A stretch of DNA of 64,000 bases from Prostheceraeus crozeri (Eukaryota > Platyhelminthes > Polycladida > Euryleptidae), in NCBI GenBank assembly GCA_907163375.1, contig CAJQUW010004634.1, positions 1 through 64,000 of the forward strand, written 5' to 3'. Every line of letters starts with the position of its first letter. Position 1 is the first letter of the stretch. The translations under genes and the position numbers were made by a program. Below, one piece after another: positions 21,005 to 30,138 of this stretch. A model generated the notes under the pieces. It saw only the letters and a list, made by a program, of their open reading frames with translations. It had not been told where the DNA came from and ran no database searches.

Positions 21005-21441
21005 GACAACGATGATATTACTCGGGAACCTTCGATTTCATACTTTCTATTATTTTCACCAATTGTTACAAATCTAAGCATTGTATCAATTACGCCTGGA
21101 GAATCACTTATTGTTTCTGTATTTTGAGTTGCAACATCTAAACGCATTTGTGTAAATAATCTTGGAAAGAAATTATTCTCTAATGCAATATTATCGGTAT
21201 CTGGTAATGGTGTTGTAAAATTGGAATCACTATATATAGAATATTCACAGTGTAAAAAGGAATCAGGTAAATATAAATAACTTTGTTGATTATCAACTTC
21301 AAAGATTAAATCTCCTCCAGTATTTACTCTACTAGAAGATCCGGGGTTCATAGCAACTCTTATATAGTCATTCTTTTTTTGATTATAACTGACGAACGGA
21401 GGATCGTCTGATCTAAATTTACTTTCAATCAGGGAAGACAT
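21005..21441 (-). pseudogene. major-capsid-like protein, N-terminal part
   Basis: The N-terminal segment starts MSSLIESKFRSDDPPFVSYN and contains NTGGDLIFEVDNQQSYLYLP and ENNFFPRLFTQMRLDV, a beta-rich pattern I associate with capsid-like proteins of invertebrate virus-like elements. The 4.0-kb element cuts it off, and the rest is at 16057-17001. It is the second gene of a minus-strand row (fibre-like, virion-like, capsid-like). Confidence 0.55.
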
Positions 21442-21510
21442 TTTTATAAAAAATAATTTGACTTTTTTTTCTAAAAGTAATTTTCTTAGGATTCCTTTTT
21501 AGAATATATT

Positions 21511-21987
21511 TTAGAATTTTGCTAAACCATTACCTCTTATTTTTTCAATCGATTTCTCCTCATGTTTACTATCAGACGGAGCTCCGCTCCTCGAGGCTTC
21601 GCCTGCTGCTGCTATGTTAGCAATTTTCTTTTTTGTTTCCTCTGAGAGTTTTTTAAATTTTTTTAGTTCTTCAGAATCATTCTTAAGTTTACGAATAGTT
21701 TCTAGTTGTTTTAATTCGTTTTGAGACTTAACAGCATTTGATATTGCACTAGCTGTACTACCTATAGCAGCTGCTCCTTTTGCAGTAGATGTAATTAAAT
21801 CTTTATTATTTTTGATAACATTAACGATACTTCCTATATTATCCCTGATGCCAGAAAATATACCATCTCCTTCTTTTTGAACTGTTTCTACATTGTTATA
21901 ATGGTAAACAGATTTCATAGATGGTTCATGGGCAACTTTTTTATTTGAAGCAAAATGTTTAAGATTGTGTTTACAAATTATAGACAT
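21511..21987 (-). CDS. virion-like protein of the fossil, 158 aa
   Basis: The frame looks whole. An alanine/glycine-rich stretch (STAKGAAAIGSTASAISNAV, about residues 67-86) lies between a basic N-terminus and a charged helix (LKKFKKLSEETKKKIANI). The C-terminal EASRSGAPSDSK is coded by two mini-hairpins (GGAGCTCCGCTCC and AGGCTTCGCCT), which look like a small palindromic insert tolerated in frame. The layout resembles a minor capsid or penton-associated protein. The family is not recognised. Confidence 0.5.
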   Translation of the reverse strand: MSIICKHNLKHFASNKKVAHEPSMKSVYHYNNVETVQKEGDGIFSGIRDNIGSIVNVIKNNKDLITSTAKGAAAIGSTASAISNAVKSQNELKQLETIRKLKNDSEELKKFKKLSEETKKKIANIAAAGEASRSGAPSDSKHEEKSIEKIRGNGLAKF

Positions 21988-22048
21988 TTTTTAGGATTAA
22001 ATTTGACTTTAGGGGGAAATTATTTACGTTAAGATTTACATGTGTGAT

Positions 22049-22108
22049 CGGCTAAAGCCTCTGAACAAGGTTCTATAGGTTAGTAACCTGAGGACCTTTG
22101 GTCCGATT
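22049..22108. repeat. mini-hairpin cluster at the 3' end of the fibre-like gene
   Basis: Inverted copy of the cluster at about 16008-16067 (GGCTAAAGCC, GAACAAGGTTC, GGACCTTTGGTCC). It lies directly at the stop of the fibre-like gene, as the other lies at the stop of the capsid-like gene. Confidence 0.85.
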
Positions 22109-22982
22109 AAGATTTACGTTTGTGAATGGACAACAACCGCGTGATAACTTTATTCATTTTCTGTTGCACTTTATCTATTGCGTCAAGCAGCGTGTGATGT
22201 ATTTTAATTTCTTTTCTATTAACTAGCATTTTCTGCTGATTCATCTTCAACGCCGTTTTAAGTGCATTCAATTGAACTTTAAGAACATCTAACTGATTTT
22301 TAACAGCATCCAATTGTTCTTTATTTCCTTTATAATTTTTCTTTAATTCATTTTCGAAATTGATTTTAAGAGTTTTCATTTTATCAACTTCTTGATTTAG
22401 CGAGTTTACTTCATTTATTATTCTATTCATCTTTTTCATTTGTTCAGTAATTTTAGAACTTAATTCATCATCACTTTTTTGGAATGTAGATTGTAACTTA
22501 TTTAAATTTTTAAAAAATTTTTTAGGAAGTTTTTCTAATTCATTTTCTAATTGTTCTTTCAATAGTTGCATCTGATGTTTATTTTTAATGACAGCAGATT
22601 TTAACTTTATAGAAAGTAATATTAAAATTTTTGATTGTTCTGAAATTTTTTTAAAAAGTTTTCCTATATTTACTTCTAGCTCTCTATCCTTTTTATCAAG
22701 TTTTAATAATTTTTCGTTTAATGATTTGTCATTAAGTTTTAGCAACTTTAATTCATTCATCAGTGGAACCAAAACATCGTTTATATATTTTTCTTTTAAG
22801 TCATTGATTTGTGTATCAACATATTGTTTATTCGTTAACTCTGTATTTTGTTGTGGAAGAATAGAAAGATGTAATGGGCCAGATAAAACGTCTCCAGTTT
22901 TCATGATATAATTTTCTATTTCTATTTCTGATTCACGATTATTCGGGATATATGCACCTCCACCAACATTTGGTAGCATCAT
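22107..22982 (-). CDS. coiled-coil fibre-like protein of the fossil
   Basis: 291 residues; the frame looks whole. The N-terminus MMLPNVGGGAYIPNNRESEI leads to MKTGDVLSGPLHL and NTELTNKQYVDTQI, a pattern shared with phage and virus tail or spike fibres (the NK.YVD element). Residues about 60-290 are almost all heptad-like, rich in Leu, Lys, Glu and Asn, and predict a long coiled coil. The likely role is trimeric attachment fibre or virion spike. Its start is 46 bp from the divergent gene at 23029. Confidence 0.6.
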   Translation of the reverse strand: MMLPNVGGGAYIPNNRESEIEIENYIMKTGDVLSGPLHLSILPQQNTELTNKQYVDTQINDLKEKYINDVLVPLMNELKLLKLNDKSLNEKLLKLDKKDRELEVNIGKLFKKISEQSKILILLSIKLKSAVIKNKHQMQLLKEQLENELEKLPKKFFKNLNKLQSTFQKSDDELSSKITEQMKKMNRIINEVNSLNQEVDKMKTLKINFENELKKNYKGNKEQLDAVKNQLDVLKVQLNALKTALKMNQQKMLVNRKEIKIHHTLLDAIDKVQQKMNKVITRLLSIHKRKS

Positions 22983-23028
22983 TTTTTAAACAATAAAAAA
23001 TAATTTTTTTTTCATAAAAATTAAAAAA
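22983..23028. promoter_or_regulatory. 46-bp divergent promoter region of the fossil
   Basis: An extremely AT-rich gap between the starts of the minus-strand fibre-like gene and the plus-strand clamp-like gene. It contains CAATAAAAAATAATTTTTTT. A shared promoter is inferred from layout only. Confidence 0.4.
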
Positions 23029-24710
23029 ATGGAAATGAGTCAAATGTGCCAAATTATAAATCCACAGTCAGCGTTCTATGATAGTCAATATCAGTGTACG
23101 GATTGTTGAAAAGCAAAAGTAATGTGTTTAGGTTGTCAAAAAATTATATTGAAGAAAAAAATGGAAAAAGGAAATTTAGAAAAATTTTATTCGCCCGTAT
23201 CATCCTGTTCTTCTTATTCGACGAGATCATCGGGATTTGAAAATAAATGTTTTGATAATAATAATAATCCATGTACAGATGTTAATCTTTTATTTGAATT
23301 ACAGGCTGAAATATTTAAAGAACAGACTAAAGGTTTACCTAACATTGAAACTAATTGTTGTTTATTTCCAGGTGATCCATTTACAAAATTTATGGATATT
23401 GTAAGTAAGTATGATGATGTTGCATATGTAGAACTGAATAAAGAAAAGATGGTTATCATAGGGTATAAAAGTGTATATGGGTTTATTAGAGCGGTTTTAC
23501 CAATTAGCAATACTGATTGGATTGAAACTAAAATTATCAATTATATCAACATTAGAGAATTAGTAAAAAATTAAAATCTTTCTTAAAATCTAAAATTAGA
23601 TTATTTGTTCATGAATTAAATCAATATAATATTCATATTGAAAGTAAAAAACATAATGATGAATTATTATGTCAAGTATATTATAGAGATACTGTTTATA
23701 AAAGAGAAATGGTAGAAATGCCCCAAAGATATGATAATGACACATATGTGGGATTCTATTCTAATTTAAACATTAATTTATTAAAATCATATATAAATGG
23801 TTTAGCACAACAAGAAAAAATTTATATGTGGACAACACCTTATACTATTAACAATGACCATAATCATAATCATAATCATAATCATAATCAAAATAATCCT
23901 GTGAATCATATTGAAGAATCTGATAATAATGATGATAATAATGATAATAATGATTCTAATACTACATATAATCAAAATTTATCTAAATTTCATTTTTTAA
24001 CAATTGAAAATAATAATAATGGAATAGTTGAAGATACTATTAGACAACGATGTGTTGGGTCTACAAAATTTAAATTAGGATTCACATCTAATCAATTTAA
24101 AATTTTATCATCTTTAATAAAAACTAAAAATGATTCAGATTATGGTGGTGTTATTAAATTTTCCAATAGAGATCAAAGACCAATATTTTTCTCTATTAAA
24201 TTATTATCAGATAATAAATATAATTTGGAATTAGATATTCCTATCAGGGAATGGCATCCTATACCAAAAAGTGTAATTTATGATGTTGATGAAGAATCAA
24301 TAGTTAGTGAAAATAAATTTCAATTATCTTTTAATAAGACTTTATATGATAAAGAAAATAAAATAACTAAAGAACGTGATATTATACGTGAAATATTTCA
24401 TTATCTTCCTAATTATTATTCTAGTCATGAAAATAATGTTACAAAAGAAATGTATGCTGACCGTGATAAAGAAATATGTTATTGTATTTCACATCATGAT
24501 AAAACGGTAATTCATTTCTTATATTTAAATTTCGGGGAATATAAAGATACTATCCCTTATTTTAAAGAAATTAATGATATTAAAGAATTTGATGTTGAAC
24601 TTTTAGAAATTGTAAAAAAACGATTAGAAACTAAATACAAGGTTCATAAATTTTTTAGAATGTCTATATCTAAAATTAAAACTCAAATTTTTTCTTTAAA
24701 AACCAAATAA
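23029..24710 (+). pseudogene. clamp-like protein, copy 1 (with original 5' part)
   Basis: This is the only copy that keeps the virus-side N-terminus (with C-x2-C pairs and a Ser-rich stretch). The conserved body starts at GDPFTKFMDIVSKYDDVAYV. Its strand-rich N-half and the later PIFFSIKLLSDNKYNLELDI resemble the two-fold pattern of PCNA-type sliding clamps. That reading is tentative. A low-complexity His/Asn/Asp linker (NDHNHNHNHNHN) joins the halves. If it is a clamp, it would tether the virus polymerase. This copy is broken, with about two breaks. It overlaps the zinc-finger gene by one base. Confidence 0.5.
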
Positions 24711-24892
24711 TGGAAAATACCAAGTTTTATTGTGTCTTATGTAAAAGACAGTTACAAACAAAAAGAATTTATCAATCTCATTTAAAAAGTAAAATGCATT
24801 TACAAAATGTAGATCGAGCTGATGAGGGAAATATTAAGGAGGAAAGAAGCATTGGTTATGAACGTAGCTACTACAACGAACAGACAAAATAG
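24710..24892 (+). CDS. C2H2 zinc-finger mini-protein, copy 1
   Basis: 60 residues, starting on the A of the TAATG overlap with the clamp-like gene. FYCVLCKRQLQTKRIYQSHL...KMH gives C-x2-C-x12-H-x5-H, the spacing of U1/matrin-type fingers that bind RNA or DNA. The TAATG overlap implies co-expression with the clamp-like gene, as in compact virus genomes. The last 59 bp are antisense to the 3' end of the exonuclease-like gene. Confidence 0.6.
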   Translation: MENTKFYCVLCKRQLQTKRIYQSHLKSKMHLQNVDRADEGNIKEERSIGYERSYYNEQTK

Positions 24893-25286
24893 GAACACAC
24901 AAATCCTTAAAACGTTTCGTGACTTCATGATAATGTTGATTCACTCTACTATCCCAAGGTGGGAGCAAAATGTCATCAATGATTAGATTGGGAAATACTT
25001 TCCTCTCCTTACCAGGATTATTACAAAAGATGCGTATAACATTGAAAGCAGCTAACCATCGTTTAAAGTCAATAAGAAGAGCACTCTCACAAGAAAAGCC
25101 ATAGTCTTGCAAATATTTCAGATTAAGTCCATGAATGTGTTTTCTCGCCCATTGATCAACATTGGGATCGCAGTTGGCATGTTGATGATAGACACTAACA
25201 ATCTGATATGTCCAATTGTTCATAGCAATAGCACTGAGCTCCTGTACAGGTTCACCCTCACAATCCATAAAAATGATGATAGAAGC
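24834..25286 (-). CDS. DEDD-exonuclease-like protein, copy 1
   Basis: The body is MDCEGEPVQELSAIAMNNWT...HIHGLN...LLIDFKRWLAAFNVIRIF...LPPWDSR. A hydrophobic strand (SIIIFMDCEG) ending in D-x-E followed by an anti-parallel strand is the start of RNase H-fold/DnaQ-type exonucleases. The second acidic motif seems replaced (FCNNPGKE), so activity is doubtful. The frame is open upstream to a TTTTAG acceptor-like site (exon start about 25286), so this may be a 3' exon of a longer minus-strand transcript. I recall similar 'DCEG' proteins in invertebrate repeats but cannot name a family. Confidence 0.5.
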   Translation of the reverse strand, partial: ASIIIFMDCEGEPVQELSAIAMNNWTYQIVSVYHQHANCDPNVDQWARKHIHGLNLKYLQDYGFSCESALLIDFKRWLAAFNVIRIFCNNPGKERKVFPNLIIDDILLPPWDSRVNQHYHEVTKRFKDLCVPILSVRCSSYVHNQCFFPP

Positions 25287-25320
25287 CTAAAACGGAAATT
25301 TACACATCTAAGGAAACGTT

Positions 25321-25569
25321 CTATAACATATTACAAAATGAAGAATTACATCGATGCTTTTCACGACAAAATACACAAATGATATGATGGCAACGAAGAA
25401 GTAAAATGTATCTAATAAGACCACGTCTACGACACTCAAAGCACATGAGCGAATTGTCATAGGGTAGAGTTAGGAAAGGACTAGTAATTCTCCTTCTTTG
25501 ATTTGCGTTTTGAGGCAGCATTCTTCTCCGACTTGCGCTTCGTACCACTGCTGTTAAGGATTTGATCAA
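25321..25569 (-). CDS. RING-like cysteine-rich small ORF, copy 1
   Basis: The part that does not overlap the 235-residue gene reads LMCFECRRRGLIRYILLLRC, then CHHIICVFCREKHRCNSSFC. That is C-x2-C-x12-C-x-H-x2-C-x2-C followed by two more cysteines, close to a C3HC4 RING spacing. It may be an exon rather than a free gene: its first ~30 codons run antiphase through the end of the 235-residue gene. If a RING, the expected role is ubiquitin-ligase or zinc-bound regulator. Confidence 0.35.
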   Translation of the reverse strand: MIKSLTAVVRSASRRRMLPQNANQRRRITSPFLTLPYDNSLMCFECRRRGLIRYILLLRCHHIICVFCREKHRCNSSFCNML

Positions 25570-26255
25570 TTATGTCATCCACGTTGGGTGGTTTTGGAAT
25601 ATATAGGATGGATTCCATATGCATGGAGAGAGAGACTATTTTATTATCCTTGTGTCGACCATAATATAGCCCATTCACTTTGAAAAGGATATCCCAAGTA
25701 CCTTCTCCGAGCTCGTCGCATGTGATGGGTGTTGAATGATCTCCCTCCTTCTTATAGTAAGTGCACCAATGTGATACCGGTAGGCAAATGTGATTACCAT
25801 CCCAAATCTTTCTATAGGGTGTATCCTTGTCATCTCTCGCCTTCCACTCTTGAGCAAGAGGAGTAGGAATGTCCATATTTAATGTCACGTACTCCTCAAT
25901 AATATCAAGTTGGTGGCGAATGTACGGACTCACGGGGATCAGTATGTAGCCCCCATACTGATTGTGCATTATCTTGACATCCGTGGAAGGGAGCATTCCC
26001 GTTTGGAGTACTACGCTATGATCGTCATAACGCAAGACTTGTTTAAATTTACGCTGTAGCGGTGTAGGATTATGTACCTTGGTTGTTTCTTCCACTGGCC
26101 TCAGTTGTAGATGATCTGATCGTAGCGAACCTTGTAACGTTTGACCGCCATTTTGTCCTACTAGTGCAGCAGATGGAGTAGATGCCTGAAAATGAAAAAG
26201 ATTGTATTAAGTTTACGTTCAAGGGAGGAGAGGGAGGAAAGTAGCGACTTACCAT
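25481..26255 (-). CDS. 235-residue protein with one-codon first exon, copy 1
   Basis: The ATG at 26255-26253 is followed directly by GTAAGT. The acceptor ATTTTCAG ends at 26186, giving a 67-bp intron and an open second exon 26185-25481 in phase. The protein starts M-ASTPSAALVGQNGG, has a conserved-looking middle (RYDDHSVVLQTGMLPSTDVK, WDGNHICLPVSHWCTYYKKE, GLYYGRHKDNKIVSLSMHME) and ends in a basic nuclear-signal-like tail (GTKRKSEKNAASKRKSKKEN). I do not recognise the family. The TATA/CCAAT promoter just upstream and the canonical splice sites mark it as a real nuclear Pol II gene. Confidence 0.7.
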
Positions 26256-26352
26256 TTTAGTTGGATAATAGAATAGAGAGAGAGAGAGAGAAAATGTGCG
26301 TCCGTCACTCGTGCGATTCAACGATGGAATGATTCTCACTGTGGAAGGCTCG

Positions 26353-26401
26353 CTATTTATATAGAAATGCTTGATTCTCATTGGATGATGATCCTCATTG
26401 G
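26353..26401 (-). promoter_or_regulatory. TATA/CCAAT core promoter, copy 1
   Basis: On the minus strand, CCAATGAG at 26397-26401 and CCAAT at 26380-26384 precede CTATATAAATAG (26353-26364), about 100 bp upstream of the ATG. A GAGA/CTCT run lies in the 5' leader. Confidence 0.75.
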
Positions 26402-26722
26402 ACAATAACATCAAGCTGATTCCAAATCTGGCCTCCGTTTACCAATCCGAGCCTTCGTTCGCCCGCTGGAGCTGTTTCTTGTGAAATTCTAACTCTGTCG
26501 TTTTTTCGCCAATCTCCCAAATCTTGAATGGTGTCTCACATCTAAACGAAGACAGATATGAACAAGCCGTATCTTTCAGTGAATTTTTCTCACTCTTAGC
26601 TTTCAAACGAGCTATTGCACGACAAAATCCGTCCACTAGAAGAAAAATTGGAAGTTTGGTGTCGGGGGGGGGAGGTCAGTGAAATTTGATGAAACAAACT
26701 TTGGTCAGGGTCCCAGGTCGAA
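26402..26722. repeat. spacer of unit 1
   Basis: A non-coding joint with a G-run plus AGGTCAG near 26665-26680, homologous to 1-310. The clamp-like frames of copies 2-6 begin inside it, so their first ~22 residues are spacer-coded and not original. Confidence 0.7.
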
Positions 26723-28048
26723 ATGACACACTTTGGAAAATTTTCAAAACTTTGTCCATACAAAGTCATTCTGACACTTAGGACTTTTTCAGGTGATCCA
26801 TTTATAAAATTTATGGATATTGTAAGTAAGTATGATGATGTTGCATATGTAGAACTGAATAAAGAAAAGATGGTTATCATAGGGTATAATAGTGTATATG
26901 GGTTTATTAGAGCGGTTTTACCAATTAGCAATACTGATTGGATTGAAACTAAAATTATCAATTATATCAACATTAGAGAATTAGTAAAAAAATTAAAATC
27001 TTTCTCAAAATCTAAAATTAGATTATTTGTTCATGAATTAAATCAATATAATATTCATATTGAAAGTAAAAAACATAATGATGAATTATTATGTCAAGTA
27101 TATTATAGAGATACTGTTTATAAAAGAGAAATGGTAGAAATGCCCCAAAGATATGATAATGACACATATGTGGGATTCTATTCTAATTTAAACATTAATT
27201 TATTAAAATCATATATAAATGGTTTAGCACAACAAGAAAAAATTTATATGTGGACAACACCTTATACTATTAACAATGACCATAATCATAATCACAATCA
27301 TAATCATAATCAAAATAATCCTGTGAATCATATTGAAGAATCTGATAATAATGATGATAATAATGATTCTAATACTACATATAATCAAAATTTATCTAAA
27401 TTTCATTTTTTAACAATTGAAAATAATAATAATGGAATAGTTGAAGATACTATTAGACAACGATGTGTTGGGTCTACAAAATTTAAAATAGGATTCACAT
27501 CTAATCAATTTAAAATTTTAGCATCTTTAATAAAAACTAAAAATGATTCAGATTATGGTGGTGTTATTAAATTTTCCAATAGAGATCAAAGACCAATATT
27601 TTTCTCTATTAAATTATTATCAGATAATAAATATAATTTGGAATTAGATATTCCTATCAGGGAATGGCATCCTATACCAAAAAGTGTAATTTATGATGTT
27701 GATGAAGAATCAATAGTTAGTGAAAATAAATTTCAATTATCTTTTAATAAGACTTTATATGATAAAGAAAATAAAATAACTAAAGAACGTGATATTATAC
27801 GTGAAATATTTCATTATCTTCCTAATTATTATTCTAGTCATGAAAATAATGTTACAAAAGAAATGTATGCTGACCGTGATAAAGAAATAAGTTATTGTAT
27901 TTCACATCATGATAAAACGGTAATTCATTTCTTATATTTAAATTTCGGGGAATATAAAGATACTATCCCTTATTTTAAAGAAATTAATGATATTAAAGAA
28001 TTTGATGTTGAACTTTTAGAAATTGTAAAAAAAACGATTAGAAACTAA
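26723..28048 (+). pseudogene. clamp-like protein, copy 2
   Basis: The 5' part is replaced by spacer sequence up to the CAGGTGA joint; from FSGDPFIKF on it follows copy 1. Its C-terminus is shorter than in copies 3 and 6. Type B variant (KEISYC). Confidence 0.55.
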
Positions 28049-28123
28049 ATACAAGGTTCATAAATTTTTTAGAATGTCTATATCTAAAATTAAAACTCAA
28101 ATTTTTTCTTTAAAAACCAAATA

Positions 28124-28307
28124 ATGGAAAATACCAAGTTTTATTGTGTCTTAATGTAAAAGACAGTTACAAACAAAAAGAATTTATCAATCTCATTTAA
28201 AAAGTAAAATGCATTTACAAAATGTAGATCGAGCTGATGAGGGAAATATTAAGGAGGAAAGAAGCATTGGTTATGAACGTAGCTACTACAACGAACAGAC
28301 AAAATAG
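28124..28307 (+). pseudogene. zinc-finger mini-protein, copy 2, broken
   Basis: Same locus as 24710-24892, with about one break. It is not overlapped by the clamp-like frame here. Confidence 0.6.
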
Positions 28308-28701
28308 GAACACACAAATCCTTAAAACGTTTCGTGACTTCATGATAATGTTGATTCACTCTACTATCCCAAGGTGGGAGCAAAATGTCATCAATGATTA
28401 GATTGGGAAATACTTTCCTCTCCTTACCAGGATTATTACAAAAGATGCGTATAACATTGAAAGCAGCTAACCATCGTTTAAAGTCAATAAGAAGAGCACT
28501 CTCACAAGAAAAGCCATAGTCTTGCAAATATTTCAGATTAAGTCCATGAATGTGTTTTCTCGCCCATTGATCAACATTGGGATCGCAGTTGGCATGTTGA
28601 TGATAGACACTAACAATCTGATATGTCCAATTGTTCATAGCAATAGCACTGAGCTCCTGTACAGGTTCACCCTCACAATCCATAAAAATGATGATAGAAG
28701 C
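28249..28701 (-). CDS. DEDD-exonuclease-like protein, copy 2
   Basis: Protein identical to copy 1 (ELSAIAMNN variant), with the same acceptor-like start. Confidence 0.5.
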   Translation of the reverse strand, partial: ASIIIFMDCEGEPVQELSAIAMNNWTYQIVSVYHQHANCDPNVDQWARKHIHGLNLKYLQDYGFSCESALLIDFKRWLAAFNVIRIFCNNPGKERKVFPNLIIDDILLPPWDSRVNQHYHEVTKRFKDLCVPILSVRCSSYVHNQCFFPP

Positions 28702-28735
28702 CTAAAACGGAAATTTACACATCTAAGGAAACGTT

Positions 28736-28984
28736 CTATAACATATTACAAAATGAAGAATTACATCGATGCTTTTCACGACAAAATACACAAATGATAT
28801 GATGGCAACGAAGAAGTAAAATGTATCTAATAAGACCACGTCTACGACACTCAAAGCACATGAGCGAATTGTCATAGGGTAGAGTTAGGAAAGGACTAGT
28901 AATTCTCCTTCTTTGATTTGCGTTTTGAGGCAGCATTCTTCTCCGACTTGCGCTTCGTACCACTGCTGTTAAGGATTTGATCAA
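28736..28984 (-). CDS. RING-like small ORF, copy 2
   Basis: Protein identical to copy 1. Confidence 0.35.
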   Translation of the reverse strand: MIKSLTAVVRSASRRRMLPQNANQRRRITSPFLTLPYDNSLMCFECRRRGLIRYILLLRCHHIICVFCREKHRCNSSFCNML

Positions 28985-29670
28985 TTATGTCATCCACGTT
29001 GGGTGGTTTTGGAATATATAGGATGGATTCCATATGCATGGAAAGAGAGACTATTTTATTATCCTTGTGTCGACCATAATATAGCCCATTCACTTTGAAA
29101 AGGATATCCCAAGTACCTTCTCCGAGCTCGTCGCATGTGATGGGTGTTGAATGATCTCCCTCCTTCTTATAGTAAGTGCACCAATGTGATACCGGTAGGC
29201 AAATGTGATTACCATCCCAAATCTTTCTATAGGGAGTATCCTTGTCATCTCTCGCCTTCCACTCTTGAGCAAGAGGAGTAGGAATGTCCATATTTAATGT
29301 CACGTACTCCTCAATAATATCAAGTTGGTGGCGAATGTACGGACTCACGGGGATCAGTATGTAGTCCCCATACTGATTGTGCATTATCTTGACATCCGTG
29401 GAAGGGAGCATTCCCGTTTGGAGTACTACGCTATGATCGTCATAACGCAAGACTTGTTTAAATTTACGCTGTAGCGGTGTAGGATTATGTACCTTGGTTG
29501 TTTCTTCCACTGGCCTCAGTTGTAGATGATCTGATCGTAGCGAACCTTGTAACGTTTGACCTCCATTTTGTCCTACTAGTGCAGCAGATGGAGTAGATGC
29601 CTGAAAATGAAAAAGATTGTATTAAGTTTACGTTCAAGGGAGGAGAGGGAGGAAAGTAGCGACTTACCAT
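28896..29670 (-). CDS. 235-residue spliced protein, copy 2
   Basis: Same ATG|GTAAGT first exon (29670-29668) and intron. Differs from copy 1 by NQYGDYI in place of NQYGGYI. Confidence 0.7.
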
Positions 29671-29767
29671 TTTAGTTGGATAATAGAATAGAGAGAGAGA
29701 GAGAGAAAATGTGCGTCCGTCACTCGTGCGATTGAACGATGGAATGATTCTCACTGTGGAAGGCTCG

Positions 29768-29816
29768 CTATTTATATAGAAATGCTTGATTCTCATTGGA
29801 TGATGATCCTCATTGG
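29768..29816 (-). promoter_or_regulatory. TATA/CCAAT core promoter, copy 2
   Basis: TATA word at 29768-29779 and both CCAAT boxes preserved. Confidence 0.75.
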
Positions 29817-30138
29817 ACAATAACATCAAGCTGATTCCAAATCTGGCCTCCGTTTACCAATCCGAGCCTTCGTTCGCCCGCTGGAGCTGTTTCTTGTGAA
29901 ATTCTAACTCTGTCGTTTTTTCGCCAATCTCCCAAATCTTGAATGGTGTCTCACATCTAAACGAAGACAGATATGAACAAGCCGTTTCTTTCAGTGAATT
30001 TGTCTCACTCTTAGCTTTCAAACGAGGTATTGCACGACAAAATCCGTCCACTAGAAGAAAAATTGGAAGTTTGGTGTCGGGGGGGGGGAGGTCAGTGAAA
30101 TTTGATGAAACAAACTTTGGTCAGGGTCCCAGGTCGAA

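Larger units (their letters stand above)
9966..24892. mobile_element. Polinton/adintovirus-like virus fossil, partial and interrupted
   Basis: Parts seen, left to right: adenain-like protease (plus); integrase in two pieces, PLA2-like domain, glycine-rich hydrophobic virion-like protein, capsid-like protein in pieces, second virion-like protein and coiled-coil fibre-like protein (all minus); then clamp-like and zinc-finger genes (plus). Three younger elements sit inside it (10483-12947, 13350-14411, 17002-21001), about 7.5 kb in total. It is broken, with several breaks besides the insertions. Polymerase B, ATPase and terminal inverted repeats were not found. The genes are still readable and the insertions themselves are partly decayed, so it is moderately old. 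The family call rests on the integrase, the protease and the gene set. Confidence 0.7.

Noticed and set aside
23214-23540. Minus-strand 108-codon hydrophobic ORF, recurring in each unit
   Set aside because: It is antisense to the clamp-like frame; hydrophobicity is a by-product of the complementary Lys/Asn-rich code.
25107-25382. Plus-strand 91-codon ORF repeated in each 3.4-kb unit
   Set aside because: It is antisense to the DCEG and RING-like reading frames, which carry motifs and splice-like context; this one has none.
26070-26414. 114-codon minus-strand ORF over the promoter region
   Set aside because: It runs across the TATA box, leader and intron in a low-complexity CTCT stretch; the splice layout explains the region better.
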